From: Linyphia triangularis
Lineage: Eukaryota > Arthropoda > Arachnida > Araneae > Linyphiidae
Assembly: GCA_963978545.1 (NCBI GenBank)
Contig: OZ021724.1
Location: 99,518,663-99,582,662 of the forward strand
Length of the DNA: 64,000 nt
Direction of reading: 5' to 3'
The notes under the pieces were generated by a model that was not told the origin of the DNA, ran no database searches, and was given only the letters and a program-made list of their open reading frames with translations. Below, piece by piece: positions 63,962-64,000 of the stretch. How positions within the stretch are numbered: position 1 is the first letter of the stretch; each line of letters begins with the position of its first letter. The translations under genes and the position numbers were made by a program.

Positions 63962-64000
<39 letters not shown>
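63961..64000. repeat. (AAAT)n microsatellite at the window edge
   Basis: At least nine AAAT units, continuing past the window. Confidence 0.95.

Overview
This window looks like non-genic, repeat-packed DNA from an AT-rich animal nuclear genome. An arthropod, probably a spider or other arachnid, fits best. That rests on the style of the two Ty3/gypsy families (a CWYH-type Gag zinc motif, and a Gag with a repeated coiled-coil leader), the tRNA-derived SINEs with 9-13 bp target duplications, and the density of short DNA transposons and Helitron-like elements. No host exon, host promoter, working tRNA, rRNA or CRISPR array could be supported. Every long open frame belongs to a retrotransposon or runs through simple sequence.

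Layout. 1-9 kb: a reverse-strand Helitron-like end, a (CA)n microsatellite, a SINE with a 9 bp target duplication, several short DNA-transposon families (called A, B, D and E here) and TTAA-targeting MITEs. 9-16 kb: a solo LTR, a family-B element broken by a TTAA MITE and by a hAT-like MITE with an 8 bp duplication, a 145 bp tandem array and a palindromic TA-flanked MITE. 16-18.5 kb: a Helitron-like element carrying nine near-identical 148-149 bp units. 18.6-32 kb: more TTAA MITEs and A, B, D and E copies, a 247 bp near-perfect palindrome and another Helitron-like element. 32.2-35.07 kb: a 187 bp satellite made from half of a family-A transposon, with an 883 bp higher-order repeat. 35.08-44.30 kb: a Ty3/gypsy tandem, LTR-body-LTR-body-LTR, with 327 bp LTRs, a 4447 bp period and one 4 bp target duplication around the whole array; both bodies share the same breaks. 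44.5-46.5 kb: a four-part nest (family B, Helitron-like element, solo LTR, SINE). 46.9-50.1 kb: a family-E element whose short A/T tetranucleotide tract has grown into a 2.7 kb compound (TTTA)n/(TCAC)n array. 52.1-53.5 kb: two abutting Helitron-like elements; the second keeps a broken start of what looks like a Rep-helicase gene. 54.6-60.36 kb: a decayed reverse-strand Ty3/gypsy element with a 5' LTR next to a (TA)n tract and no visible 3' LTR. 61.8-64 kb: another A copy, a 44 bp minisatellite with a palindromic core inside an inverted-repeat pair, and an (AAAT)n tract at the edge.

Nothing here reads as a cooperating host gene system. The interest is structural: nested insertions give a relative order of events, TEs act as seeds for satellites and microsatellites, and the tandem retroelement is unusual enough that an assembly check comes first. 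Coordinates of elements with target duplications are firm to the base or nearly so. Edges of the older dispersed repeats are approximate. Family letters are labels for this window only.
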